From contig JAEZYO010000595.1 in the NCBI GenBank assembly GCA_023419055.1, forward strand, positions 1 through 7,684: a stretch of DNA of 7,684 nucleotides. Reading direction: 5' to 3'. This document shows, one piece after another, positions 1 to 7,022 of this stretch (its first letter is position 1; every line of letters begins with the position of its first letter). The notes beneath the pieces were generated by a model. It did not search any database. It was not told where the DNA came from and was given only the letters and a program-made list of their open reading frames with translations. Both the position numbers and the translations under genes were made by a program. The stretch comes from Pseudomonadota bacterium (GTDB lineage Bacteria > Myxococcota > Polyangia > Polyangiales > Polyangiaceae).

Positions 1-245
1 TCCTCGGCCTCGCCGGGGAAGGCAGCAAAGCACGCTACGCCGCGCTGCTCGAGGCGGATCAGGGACCCATCGCGTTCACGGTGGACGAGGTGCTCGGTTA
101 CCGCCGCCTCTACACGACCGATCTCGCGGAGCGTGGTTCGGCGAGCGGCGATCGCCAGCGACCGCTGCTCGGGGTCACTCAGGATCTCGTCGTGGTGCTC
201 GACGTGGAGGCGCTGCTCGCGCGTCCGGAGCTCGTCATCGAATGA
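1..245 (+). CDS. cheW: CheW-like coupling protein, C-terminal part (5' end outside window)
   Basis: The reading frame beginning at base 3 is open to a TGA at 243-245 and gives about 80 residues. It contains 'VDEVLGYRRLYTTDL' followed by 'LLGVTQDLVVVLDVEALL', the usual end of a CheW domain: a hydrophobic strand, a 'Dev-lG' segment, then a 'G....-dg-vv-vLDv--LL' closing strand and helix. CheW is a cytoplasmic adaptor that joins the MCP signalling tip to the P5 domain of CheA and is needed for array assembly and kinase control. The stop overlaps the start of cheA as ATGA, so the two are almost certainly one operon and translationally coupled. In Wsp-type operons a CheW (WspD) sits directly before the hybrid CheA, which fits here. 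Because the N-terminus is missing, a larger protein, such as a CheR-TPR or CheW fusion, cannot be excluded. Confidence 0.85.
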   Translation, partial: LGLAGEGSKARYAALLEADQGPIAFTVDEVLGYRRLYTTDLAERGSASGDRQRPLLGVTQDLVVVLDVEALLARPELVIE

Positions 246-2335
246 GCGAGATCGACTCGGAGCTACGCACTGCGATCCGCGACGAAGTCGCCGCCGCCCT
301 CGACGAGCTGCTCGGCGTGCTCGCGGCCTTCGAGGCGCCCGGCGCCCGCCCGGACGAGCTCCTGCGCACCGCTTTCCGGCTGTTTCACAACGTCAAAGGC
401 GCGGCGCGCATCGCGGGGCTCGGTCACGTCGAGCTCGCGACTCACCTCATCGAGGACCAGCTCGCGACGCTGCGCAAGACGAAGAGCCCTCCGTCCGAAA
501 GCCTGCGCCGCTCGATGCGCGAGGCGCTCACGCTCGTGCTGAAGGAACTCGAAGGCGCCGACACCAAGGCGAGCTTCGACGCGCTGATCGACGAGGTGAT
601 GGCGCAGTCGGGCACGGTCACGGAAGCGACGAAGTCGGCGCTCGCCGCGCAACCTGCCCCGGCGGCGCCGGCGCGGCCCGAGCTCGAAGAGACCATCCGC
701 GTCGAAGCGCGCAGGCTCGATCGCTTGATGGGCCTCTCGGCGGAGTACTTGGTCCAGCACGGGCGCCAGGTGGAGCGCCAGCTGCGGCTACGCGCGCTGG
801 TCGAGCGCGTGGAGACCGCGCAGCGCAAGAACCCCGCCCTACGCCAGGCGCTCGGGGGCGCCATCGGCGAGCTCGTCGCCCTCGCGCGGGAAGAGGAGCG
901 CGAGCTCCGCCGAGCGAGCCAGCTGAGCTCCGATTTCGACTCGGCGCTGCGCCAGGTGCGCCTGCAGCCGCTTTCGGGGGCCGCCGCGTACTTTCGGCGC
1001 ATCGTCGTCGAGACGGCGCAGGACCTCGGCAAGGAGGCGACGCTCGTCCTCGACCTCGGTGACGTCGAGCTCGACCGACAGGTGCTCGACGGTCTGCGCG
1101 AGCCGCTGATGCACCTGCTCCGGAACGCCGTCGACCACGGCATCGAGAGCGCCGACGCGCGACGAGAAGCCGGCAAGCCCGTGCGCGGCGAGATCACCGT
1201 CAGCGCCCGCGTCGCGGGCGGGATGGTGGAGATCCAGATCCGGGACGACGGGCGCGGGATCGATCGCGAGCGCGTGATCGCGCGCGGACGCGAGCTCGGG
1301 CTGCTCGACGACGAGCGCATCGACAAGCAGCGCGATCTGGTGGAACAGCTCTTGTTCACTCCGGGCTTCTCCACGACGACCGAGGTGAGCCCCGTCAGCG
1401 GGCGCGGAGTCGGGCTCGACGTCGTCGAGCGGCGCCTGAGCGAGCTCGGCGGCCGGGTGAGCGTGTCGAACGGCGCCGTCTCGGGCGCCTGCTTCGAGGT
1501 CGTGGTGCCCGCGAGCGTCCTCTTGACGCGCGCCCTCGCGGTGCGGGCGTCGGGCGGAGTGTACGTCTTGCCCGTCGCGCATTTGCGCCAGACGTTGCGG
1601 GTCCGCTCCGATCGAGTCTCGATGGTCGATGGCACCGCGGCCGTGACCACGCCGAACGGCGAGCCTTTGCGCTTGCGCTGGCTCGCCTCGGTGATGGGTC
1701 GCGAGCGCAAGCCCGATCCCGAAATGCTGACGGTCGTCGTGGTCACCGACGGCGCCTATCAACAGGGCCTGGTCGTCGACGAGGTGCTCGGTGACGGGAG
1801 CTTCGTCAGCAAGCGCCTGCCCTGGAACGTGCGGCGCGTGCCGGGCGTGATGGGCGCCACGCAGCGCGGCGAGGCAGCGCTCGCGCTCGTCGTCGACGTC
1901 CCCGCGCTGTTCCGCAGCAAGGGCGACGCCGCGGACGCCTCTCGGCGGCCGCACCTCGTGACCGCGAAGACGAAGCCTCGCATCCTCGTCGTGGACGACT
2001 CGCTCACGAGCCGCACCCTGGAGCGGAACATCCTGATCGGCGCCGGCTACGAGGTGGAGATCGCGGTCGACGGCGAGGCCGCATGGGCCCTCCTCGGCAA
2101 GCAGCGCTTCGATCTCGTCGTGAGCGACGTGCAGATGCCGCTCTGCGACGGCATCGAGCTCACGCGCCGCATCCGCCGCAGCGATCGTCTGCAGAACCTG
2201 CCCGTGATCCTGGTGACCAGCCTCGATCGCCCCGAGGACGTCGCTGCCGGAGGCTCCGCGGGCGCGAACGAGTACATCGTGAAGGGGCGCTTCGATCAGC
2301 AGGCGTTGCTCGACGCCGTGAGCCGGTTGCTCTGA
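242..2335 (+). CDS. cheA: Hybrid CheA histidine kinase with C-terminal receiver (WspE/FrzE-like)
   Basis: A cytoplasmic kinase of 697 residues that autophosphorylates under MCP/CheW control. Domains in order: HPt (about 1-120) with phospho-acceptor H49 in 'FHNVKGAARIAGL'; a short Ala/Pro linker (about 121-148) instead of a P2 domain; P3 dimerisation helices (about 150-265); HATPase (about 275-425) with N box H291/N295/D298, G1 box DDGRGID 335-341, F box 'LFTPGFST' 371-378 and G2 box 'GRGVGLDVV' 387-395; a CheW-like P5 (about 425-558); and a receiver (580-697) with acidic pair D585/D586, phospho-acceptor D629, T659 and K681. All catalytic residues are present, so it looks active. By eye P3 is about 30 residues longer than in E. 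coli CheA, as in WspE/FrzE-type kinases. No P2 plus a fused REC suggests phosphate goes mainly to its own receiver and to CheB rather than to a free CheY. The start overlaps the cheW stop (ATGA); no better start exists nearby. Confidence 0.95.
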   Translation: MSEIDSELRTAIRDEVAAALDELLGVLAAFEAPGARPDELLRTAFRLFHNVKGAARIAGLGHVELATHLIEDQLATLRKTKSPPSESLRRSMREALTLVLKELEGADTKASFDALIDEVMAQSGTVTEATKSALAAQPAPAAPARPELEETIRVEARRLDRLMGLSAEYLVQHGRQVERQLRLRALVERVETAQRKNPALRQALGGAIGELVALAREEERELRRASQLSSDFDSALRQVRLQPLSGAAAYFRRIVVETAQDLGKEATLVLDLGDVELDRQVLDGLREPLMHLLRNAVDHGIESADARREAGKPVRGEITVSARVAGGMVEIQIRDDGRGIDRERVIARGRELGLLDDERIDKQRDLVEQLLFTPGFSTTTEVSPVSGRGVGLDVVERRLSELGGRVSVSNGAVSGACFEVVVPASVLLTRALAVRASGGVYVLPVAHLRQTLRVRSDRVSMVDGTAAVTTPNGEPLRLRWLASVMGRERKPDPEMLTVVVVTDGAYQQGLVVDEVLGDGSFVSKRLPWNVRRVPGVMGATQRGEAALALVVDVPALFRSKGDAADASRRPHLVTAKTKPRILVVDDSLTSRTLERNILIGAGYEVEIAVDGEAAWALLGKQRFDLVVSDVQMPLCDGIELTRRIRRSDRLQNLPVILVTSLDRPEDVAAGGSAGANEYIVKGRFDQQALLDAVSRLL

Positions 2336-3387
2336 TGAAGAAGCGCGTGCTCCTCGTCGACGACTCTCCGAGCGCCCGCCTCGCGCTCAGGCGCGTGCTC
2401 GAGGCCGCCGGCTTCGAGATCGCCGGAGAGGCGGCCGGCGTGGCGCAAGCCGTGGCGAGCGCGCGCAGCCTGAACCCCGACCTCATCACGATGGACATGC
2501 AGCTCGGCGACGAGGACGGGCTCGACGCCGCTCGCACGATCATGCTCGAGGCGCCGACCCCGATCGTGATCGTGACGGGTCTCGAGCGCTCCGGCCTCGC
2601 CTTCCGAGCGACGGAAGTGGGCGCGCTCGACGTGCTCTCGAAGCCGCCGCTCGGCGCGGACGAACGCGCGACGCGCGCGCGGCAACGCTTCGTCGCCGCG
2701 CTCACGGCGCTCTCCGAGGTGAAGCTCATCGGCGCTCGCCGGCGGAGCTCGACGCCCGCGGTCACCGAAGCAGAAGCTCCGCGGCGCTCGCCGACCTTAC
2801 CCCCGCTTTGCGTGCTCGGCGCGTCGACGGGCGGCCCCGCGGTGCTCCGAACGGTGCTCCAAGCGCTTCCGAAACCCCTCCCCGGCGCGCTCGTGATTAT
2901 TCAGCACATCGAGGTCGGCTTCGGTCCGAGCTTCGCCACGTGGCTCGAGAGCGCGACGGGGCATCCCACGCGCCAGGTCACGAGCCCCGAGCTCCTGCGC
3001 GAAGGGAAGGTTTACGTTGCGCCGGATCACGCACACCTCGGCTACGGCGTGGGAGACGTGGTGCGGCCGATCCCCGGCGAGCCGCGGCGCTTCCTGCGCC
3101 CTTCCATCGACGTGTTCCTGGAGAGCATCCCGGTGTGGCGAGCGCGGAGCACCGTTGCGGCTATCCTGACGGGCATGGGCGACGACGGCGCCTCGGGACT
3201 GCTCCGACTCCGGCGCCACGGGGCCGTCACGCTGGCGCAAGCGCCCGAGACGTGCGTGGTGAGCGCCATGCCCGACGCGGCGCTCGCGCGGGGCGCTGCT
3301 TCGCGCGCCGTCCCACTCGACCGCTTGGGGCGCGAGCTCACGAGGCTCATGGCCGAGCTACCTCTCGGCTCGGAGCTGCCGCTGTGA
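2335..3387 (+). CDS. cheB: CheB protein-glutamate methylesterase
   Basis: A response regulator of 350 residues that hydrolyses methyl-glutamates (and deamidates glutamines) on MCPs, giving adaptation. The receiver (1-about 120) has D9/D10, phospho-acceptor D54 in 'ITMDMQLGDEDG', T81 and K103. A linker (about 121-155) leads to the esterase domain with the catalytic triad S164 ('GASTGGP'), H191 ('IIQHIE') and D284 ('GMGDDGASG'), plus the usual 'LRPSIDVFLES' segment at 255-265. The length is normal for CheB. The ATG at 2335 shares one base with the cheA stop (TGATG), and a longer frame reading back to 2083 is only an overlap with cheA. A CheB directly after a CheA-REC matches the wspE-wspF order. 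The partner methyltransferase CheR is not in the window and would be expected upstream. The predicted substrate is the MCP two genes downstream. Confidence 0.95.
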   Translation: MKKRVLLVDDSPSARLALRRVLEAAGFEIAGEAAGVAQAVASARSLNPDLITMDMQLGDEDGLDAARTIMLEAPTPIVIVTGLERSGLAFRATEVGALDVLSKPPLGADERATRARQRFVAALTALSEVKLIGARRRSSTPAVTEAEAPRRSPTLPPLCVLGASTGGPAVLRTVLQALPKPLPGALVIIQHIEVGFGPSFATWLESATGHPTRQVTSPELLREGKVYVAPDHAHLGYGVGDVVRPIPGEPRRFLRPSIDVFLESIPVWRARSTVAAILTGMGDDGASGLLRLRRHGAVTLAQAPETCVVSAMPDAALARGAASRAVPLDRLGRELTRLMAELPLGSELPL

Positions 3388-4154
3388 TCCGCGCTGCCGT
3401 CCTCGGCGCTTCGTTGCTCGTCGCCACGCACGCCGGCGCGCAGGCGGAGAAGGAGCTCCGTCCGCTCAGCCCCGATCGGCCCGACATCACCGAGAGCCCG
3501 TACACCGTCGACCGGGGTCACTTCCAGATCGAGGTCGATCTCGCTCGTTACACGCGGGAAGGTGACGACGGCGAGTGGTCACTCGGGCAGCTCAACCTCA
3601 AGTACGGCGTGCTCGACCAGGTCGACGTGCAGCTCGTGGTGCAGAGCGTGGCAGGCGCGCCGACCGAAGAGGGGCACGATTTCGGCTTCGGCGACACCGC
3701 CCTGCGCGTGAAGATCAACCTCTTCGGTAACGACAGCGGACCCACCGCGCTCGCGCTCATGCCCTGGATCGGCGCGCCCACCGGCGCTGCGCGCGGCTCC
3801 GAGGCCGTGGAGGGCGGGCTCATCGTACCGCTCGCGCTCGAGCTACCCCTCGACTTCTCCGCCGGCTTGATGGTCCAGGGCGACGTCCTCAACGACGAGC
3901 TCGACGACGACTATCACTTCGAGCTCGTCACGACGCAGGCCCTGGGGCACCAGGTCGTCGGAGATTTGGGTGCCTTCTTCGAGGCAGTCCAGGTCTACTC
4001 GACCGAGCCCGACGTCGGTTACGCGGTGCTGTTCGACGGCGGAGCGAACTACCTCGTCACGGAGTACTTCCAGCTCGACGCGGGCGCTGGGTTCGGCGTC
4101 ACCGACGCGGCCCCCGACTGGTTCACGTTCGGCGGCGGCTCCGCCAAGTTTTGA
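3384..4154 (+). CDS. Outer-membrane beta-barrel protein, 'transporter'/Phenol_MetA_deg-like family
   Basis: Predicted exported protein of 256 residues. The GTG at 3384 overlaps the cheB stop (GTGA) and gives a clean signal peptide, '[21 protein letters not shown]', with cleavage after residue 19-21. The mature part opens with '[22 protein letters not shown]', a motif I associate with the small outer-membrane family annotated as 'transporter' (PF13557-like). Alternating hydrophobic/polar strands with Gly/Asp turns follow ('[17 protein letters not shown]', 'PWIGAPTG', '[20 protein letters not shown]'), and the last residue is Phe, a classic outer-membrane barrel assembly signal. There is no lipobox and no inner-membrane segment. 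Its true substrate or role is unknown. Position between cheB and the MCP, with overlapping translation, says it is made together with the sensory system; it could present or admit a ligand for the MCP, but that is inference. The family call is by motif memory only. Confidence 0.8.
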   Translation: MIRAAVLGASLLVATHAGAQAEKELRPLSPDRPDITESPYTVDRGHFQIEVDLARYTREGDDGEWSLGQLNLKYGVLDQVDVQLVVQSVAGAPTEEGHDFGFGDTALRVKINLFGNDSGPTALALMPWIGAPTGAARGSEAVEGGLIVPLALELPLDFSAGLMVQGDVLNDELDDDYHFELVTTQALGHQVVGDLGAFFEAVQVYSTEPDVGYAVLFDGGANYLVTEYFQLDAGAGFGVTDAAPDWFTFGGGSAKF

Positions 4155-4168
4155 GATCGAGTCCAAAC

Positions 4169-4172
4169 GGAG
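4169..4172 (+). promoter_or_regulatory. Ribosome binding site of the MCP gene
   Basis: GGAG lies 7 bases before the ATG at 4180, in the 25-base gap after the barrel gene. It fixes this ATG as the MCP start, since the same frame reads open back to 3970 inside the barrel gene. It also marks the only gene of the operon that does not rely on stop/start overlap, so the receptor may be translated at a different level from the kinase and esterase. Confidence 0.7.
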
Positions 4173-4179
4173 ATTAGCG

Positions 4180-5835
4180 ATGTTCAACAACATGAGAGTC
4201 GGGACCCGGCTCGTGATTTCCTATTTGTTCATGGCCCTCGTCGTGTGCGTCACCGGTCTGCTCGGCATCCACTACACGGGCTCGGTCGGTGAGGAAGGCG
4301 TGGACGTGGGCGAGGATTTGGCGCCCCTCGGCGACGCGGCCATGGAAATCAAGCTCTCCGCGACTCAGGCGCACCTCTTGATGGAGGAGATCTTGTCGGG
4401 CGACGACACCGAGAACGTCGAAGAGGTCTACGGCCTGCTCGACGAGTCGCTCTGGTACGCGAACGCGATCTTGAACGGCGGCAGGAACGGCGAAGGCACG
4501 TACACCGCGACCCACAGCGAAGAGGTGCGGGAGAAGATCATGCTGGTGCGCGACGGGCTGCTCCGCTTCAAGGAGAGCGCGAAGGAGCGCTACTCGAACC
4601 GCGACGACGGCGTGGCTGCGGGCACCGAGTCGGACGCGCGCTTCGATCACGAGTTCGAGCTCTTCATGCGGCTCGCAGACGAGGCCGAGACCGCCGTGCA
4701 CCGCGACATGGCGGCCGGGCTCGAGTCACTGCGCGCGAACAGCCAGCGCGCCGAGGTCAGCATGACCATCTCGATGTTGCTCGGCGTGGCGGTCGCGATC
4801 GCGGCGGGCCTCCTCATGTCACGCTCGATCACTCAGCCCATCGTGCGCGTGGCCGAGCTCTCCGAGCGCATCGCCAAGGGGGATCTGTCGCTCGCGAGCG
4901 TGAGCGAGGAAGAGCAAACCTCGTCCGAGAGTCGCAGCGAGATCGTGGTCTTGCAGCGCTCTTCGAGGCGGATGGCGAGCCGCCTGCGCGAGCTCGTCGG
5001 GCAGCTTCAGAGCGGCATCTCTCAGCTCGGGTCGAGCACCTCGGAGATCGCCACGACCGCGAAAGAGGCCGCCGCCGCGGCCGCGCAGCAGTCGGTGACC
5101 GTGACCGAGGTCAGCACGACCATGGACGAGATCCAGACCACGAGCCAGGCCGCCGCCTCGAGCGCCCAGGAAGTGGTCGCCGCCGCCGAGCGCGTGGCGG
5201 AGACGGGTCAGGACGGCCTCCGCGCCGTCGACCGCGCGGTCACGCTGATGAACGCCATCGAGGAGCGCGTGCGCGAGATCGCCGAGCGCATCCTCCAGCT
5301 CAGCGAGCAGAACAAGCAAATCGGCGAGATCGTCGAGACCGTGAACGACCTCTCGGAGCAATCGAACCTCCTCGCCGTGAACGCCAGCATCGAGGCCGCG
5401 AAGGCCGGCGAGCACGGGCGCGGCTTCGCGGTGGTCGCGTCCGAGGTGCGGAACCTCGCCGAGCAGAGCAAGCGCGCGACGCAGCAGATCCGCGGCATCC
5501 TGGGCGACATCCAGAAGGCGACGCAGACCGCGGTGATGACCACGGAGGAAGGGACCAAGCGCACCAAGGACGGCCTCGGCGCCATCACCTCCGTGCGCGA
5601 CGTCATCACCGATCTCGCGCGGACGCTCGAGGACAGCGCCGATCGCGTGCGTCAGATCGCCGGCAACGCGTCGCAGCAGGCGACGGGGATCCAGCAAATC
5701 TCGCAGGCCATCAACGACCTTGCCCGCTCGGGGCGCGAGAACGCGTCGGGCGCCGGCAACCTCGAGCGAGCCGCCTCCGACATCCGCGGCCTCGCCGAGC
5801 AGCTCAAGCAGATCTCGTCGGGCTACCGGCTCTGA
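4180..5835 (+). CDS. Transmembrane methyl-accepting chemotaxis protein
   Basis: Inner-membrane receptor of 551 residues controlling the neighbouring CheA. TM1 about 11-33 and TM2 about 193-213 flank a periplasmic domain of about 160 residues (34-192) that is all-helical in appearance and size-matched to a four-helix bundle (4HB-type); a conserved-looking patch is '[12 protein letters not shown]' (65-76) with 'YANAILNGG' (93-101). A HAMP domain follows (about 214-268, with 'SRSITQPI' and '[12 protein letters not shown]'). The signalling hairpin (about 270-548) has its tip at 390-425: '[20 protein letters not shown]', then '[20 protein letters not shown]'. E/Q-rich patches on both arms (about 300-320 and 495-512) are likely methylation sites. 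The C-terminus ends 'SSGYRL' with no NWETF-like CheR/CheB tether. The ligand is unknown. Co-transcription with cheA and cheB implies a dedicated receptor, as WspA is for the Wsp system. Confidence 0.93.
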   Translation: MFNNMRVGTRLVISYLFMALVVCVTGLLGIHYTGSVGEEGVDVGEDLAPLGDAAMEIKLSATQAHLLMEEILSGDDTENVEEVYGLLDESLWYANAILNGGRNGEGTYTATHSEEVREKIMLVRDGLLRFKESAKERYSNRDDGVAAGTESDARFDHEFELFMRLADEAETAVHRDMAAGLESLRANSQRAEVSMTISMLLGVAVAIAAGLLMSRSITQPIVRVAELSERIAKGDLSLASVSEEEQTSSESRSEIVVLQRSSRRMASRLRELVGQLQSGISQLGSSTSEIATTAKEAAAAAAQQSVTVTEVSTTMDEIQTTSQAAASSAQEVVAAAERVAETGQDGLRAVDRAVTLMNAIEERVREIAERILQLSEQNKQIGEIVETVNDLSEQSNLLAVNASIEAAKAGEHGRGFAVVASEVRNLAEQSKRATQQIRGILGDIQKATQTAVMTTEEGTKRTKDGLGAITSVRDVITDLARTLEDSADRVRQIAGNASQQATGIQQISQAINDLARSGRENASGAGNLERAASDIRGLAEQLKQISSGYRL

Positions 5836-5856
5836 TTGGAGATGTAGCGCTCAGAG
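5830..5856. terminator. Weak inverted repeat between convergent genes, possible terminator
   Basis: CTCTGA (5830-5835) and TCAGAG (5851-5856) form a perfect 6-bp inverted repeat with a 15-base spacer. Each arm contains the stop codon of one of the two convergent genes (MCP on +, lipoprotein on -). There is no T-run on either side, and half of each stem is fixed by the stop codons themselves, so evidence for real intrinsic termination is poor. No better hairpin is seen in the 15-base gap. Confidence 0.2.
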
Positions 5857-6996
5857 AGGGCAACCACCGACGTAGCACCCGTAGGGCGCGCAGCAGACCT
5901 CGTTGATGCCGCCGCAGTATTGGGTCGCGTAATAGCAGGCCCCTTCGAGGCAACTGGCGACCGTGCAATCGCCGGGAGGCGGCGGGATGGCTTGAGTATC
6001 GGTGCCGAGATGCAGCTGACAATCCTCGGGAGTGCAGCACTCCTGACATTTGCCGTCGCAGCAGACCTGAGTGGACGCGCAGCTAGTGCAATTCGAGACC
6101 GATACGCAGCCTTGATCGACGTTACACACTTGTCCGGCGCTGCACAGCGAGTCGTCGGGCACGTTCTTGCAACCTTCGACGCCGCCGCAGCTGTCGTGGG
6201 TGCACGCGATCTTGTCGTCACAGTCGCTCGCGGTGCAGCACAGGCCGCAGCTCGCCCCGGACTCCGTGGCGCAGCACTCCTCCGACTCCGGGCAGTGGTC
6301 GAGCGCCACGCACTCGTGATCCACGCAGGTGTTGTCGGTGCAACGATCGGTATCTTGATTTTGGCAATGCGCATCACCGCAGCAGGCGAAGCAGCCTTCA
6401 CCCTCGCAGCAGTTCAGACCGTCGCCGCAACCGTCGTGGTAGCAGAGACCTTCCTCGCACGAGTCGGCGGTGCACGGGTTTTGATCGTCGCACTCGGCGG
6501 CCGTGCCGTTCGGGCAAGCCTGACGCTCCGTACAGTCGCCGACCGTATCGCAGTATTCATTCGCGGCGCATTCGTCGTCGTCCGCGAGATGCGCGCACAC
6601 GTTGAGGAAGCAGACGTCTTCGCTGCAAGCCACGTCGTCGCCGCAGTCCTCGTCGCTGCAGCACTCGCCGCAGGTTCCCTCGCAGCAGGTGAGGCCCGCT
6701 CCACACTGCAGCGGATCGTGCTTGCAGGCGCCGCGCTCGCAGGTGTCGACCGTGCACGCGTTTCCGTCGTCGCACTCGTCGACCCCCGAGCAAGCCTGCG
6801 GGGTGCCGCCCGAGCCCGCGGATCCGCCCGAGCCGGACGCCGCGCCGCTCGAGGTGCCGGCGCTGCCCGGGGTGGCGCTTCCGCCCGAGCCTGCGCCGTC
6901 GCCCGAGAACTGGTTGCCGCCGCAGGCACCCACTACCAGCCCGCCTGCGAGACTGAGGATGACGAGCCCGGAAAAGTAGCGTCGATGATCGATCAT
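5851..6996 (-). CDS. Cysteine-rich modular lipoprotein
   Basis: Predicted secreted lipoprotein of 381 residues. The ATG at 6996 gives 'MIDHRRYFSG', a hydrophobic core, and the lipobox 'VGAC' with lipidated C25. An AGGGG lies 6 bases before this start. An in-frame ATG at 7020 would add eight residues in front of the signal peptide and has a poorer ribosome site. Residues 31-66 are a Gly/Ser/Ala linker. Residues 69-380 carry 62 cysteines in about six modules alternating an A part ('CDDGNACTVDTCERGACKH') and a B part ('GLTCCEGTCGECCSDEDC'). The protein should be anchored to a membrane and held by many disulfides outside the cytoplasm. Similar cysteine-repeat proteins are frequent in myxobacteria and are often given misleading automatic names; their function is unknown to me. 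There is no C-terminal membrane anchor or MYXO-CTERM tail. It is convergent to the MCP and so not part of that operon. Confidence 0.9.
   Translation of the reverse strand: MIDHRRYFSGLVILSLAGGLVVGACGGNQFSGDGAGSGGSATPGSAGTSSGAASGSGGSAGSGGTPQACSGVDECDDGNACTVDTCERGACKHDPLQCGAGLTCCEGTCGECCSDEDCGDDVACSEDVCFLNVCAHLADDDECAANEYCDTVGDCTERQACPNGTAAECDDQNPCTADSCEEGLCYHDGCGDGLNCCEGEGCFACCGDAHCQNQDTDRCTDNTCVDHECVALDHCPESEECCATESGASCGLCCTASDCDDKIACTHDSCGGVEGCKNVPDDSLCSAGQVCNVDQGCVSVSNCTSCASTQVCCDGKCQECCTPEDCQLHLGTDTQAIPPPPGDCTVASCLEGACYYATQYCGGINEVCCAPYGCYVGGCPL
5857..6777 (-). repeat. Six degenerate A-B cysteine modules inside the lipoprotein
   Basis: Read along the lipoprotein (residues about 74-380), A parts share C-x(2)-D-x-x-C-T-x-D-x-C-x(4)-C: 'CDDGNACTVDTC', 'DDVACSEDVC', 'CDDQNPCTADSC', 'DRCTDNTC', 'CDDKIACTHDSC', 'GDCTVASC'. 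B parts share a Cys-Cys pair: 'LTCCEGTCGECCSDEDC', 'LNCCEGEGCFACC', 'EECCATESGASCGLCC', 'QVCCDGKCQECCTPEDC', 'EVCCAPYGCYVGGC'. Module 2 lacks a B part and carries a 'CAANEYCDTVGDC' insert; module 5 has a similar 'CSAGQVCNVDQGC'. The copies are diverged at DNA level, so the array is old rather than freshly amplified. Confidence 0.8.
6799..6906 (-). repeat. Gly/Ser-rich low-complexity linker in the lipoprotein
   Basis: Residues 31-66 of the lipoprotein consist almost entirely of Gly, Ser, Ala, Thr and Pro ('GAGSGGSATPGSAGTSSG' and onward). It is a flexible spacer between the lipidated N-terminus and the disulfide-rich region, probably lifting the modules away from the membrane surface. Such linkers are typical of myxobacterial lipoproteins. 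Confidence 0.85.
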
Positions 6997-6998
6997 CG
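6983..6998. promoter_or_regulatory. 16-bp perfect palindrome over the lipoprotein start codon
   Basis: CGATGATCGATCATCG reads identically on both strands. It contains the lipoprotein ATG (6996-6994 on the - strand) and codons 2-5. As DNA it could bind a dimeric regulator. As mRNA it can fold to a 6-bp stem with a UCGA tetraloop that buries the AUG and lies 4 bases after the AGGGG ribosome site. The symmetry is certain; the function is a guess, and CGAT-rich codons make such palindromes less surprising in this genome. Confidence 0.4.
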
Positions 6999-7002
6999 GG
7001 AA

Positions 7003-7007
7003 CCCCT
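7003..7007 (-). promoter_or_regulatory. Ribosome binding site of the lipoprotein gene
   Basis: On the minus strand AGGGG stands 6 bases before the ATG at 6996. It decides for this start over the in-frame ATG at 7020, whose upstream sequence has only an isolated GAG at a poor distance. Confidence 0.6.
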
Positions 7008-7022
7008 GAGTAAGCTGCATAC

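Noticed and set aside
442..1746. Long - strand open frame (434 codons) inside cheA
   Set aside because: Ser/Arg/Thr-rich shadow of the cheA codons; cheA carries all kinase motifs in the other frame.
2808..3383. N-terminal extension of the barrel protein back into cheB
   Set aside because: The extension is Arg/Ala-rich out-of-frame cheB sequence; the GTG at 3384 gives a proper signal peptide and a GTGA overlap.
3970..4179. N-terminal extension of the MCP into the barrel gene
   Set aside because: Ser/Thr/Arg-rich shadow sequence. The ATG at 4180 has a GGAG site and is followed at once by TM1.
5068..5086. GCC/GCG run in the MCP gene as a tandem repeat
   Set aside because: It only encodes a six-residue alanine run in a coiled-coil arm, normal for GC-rich MCP genes.
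6997..7020. Upstream in-frame ATG of the lipoprotein (7020)
   Set aside because: It adds eight residues before a complete signal peptide, lacks a good ribosome site, and would lie before the transcript start predicted from the TACAAT box.
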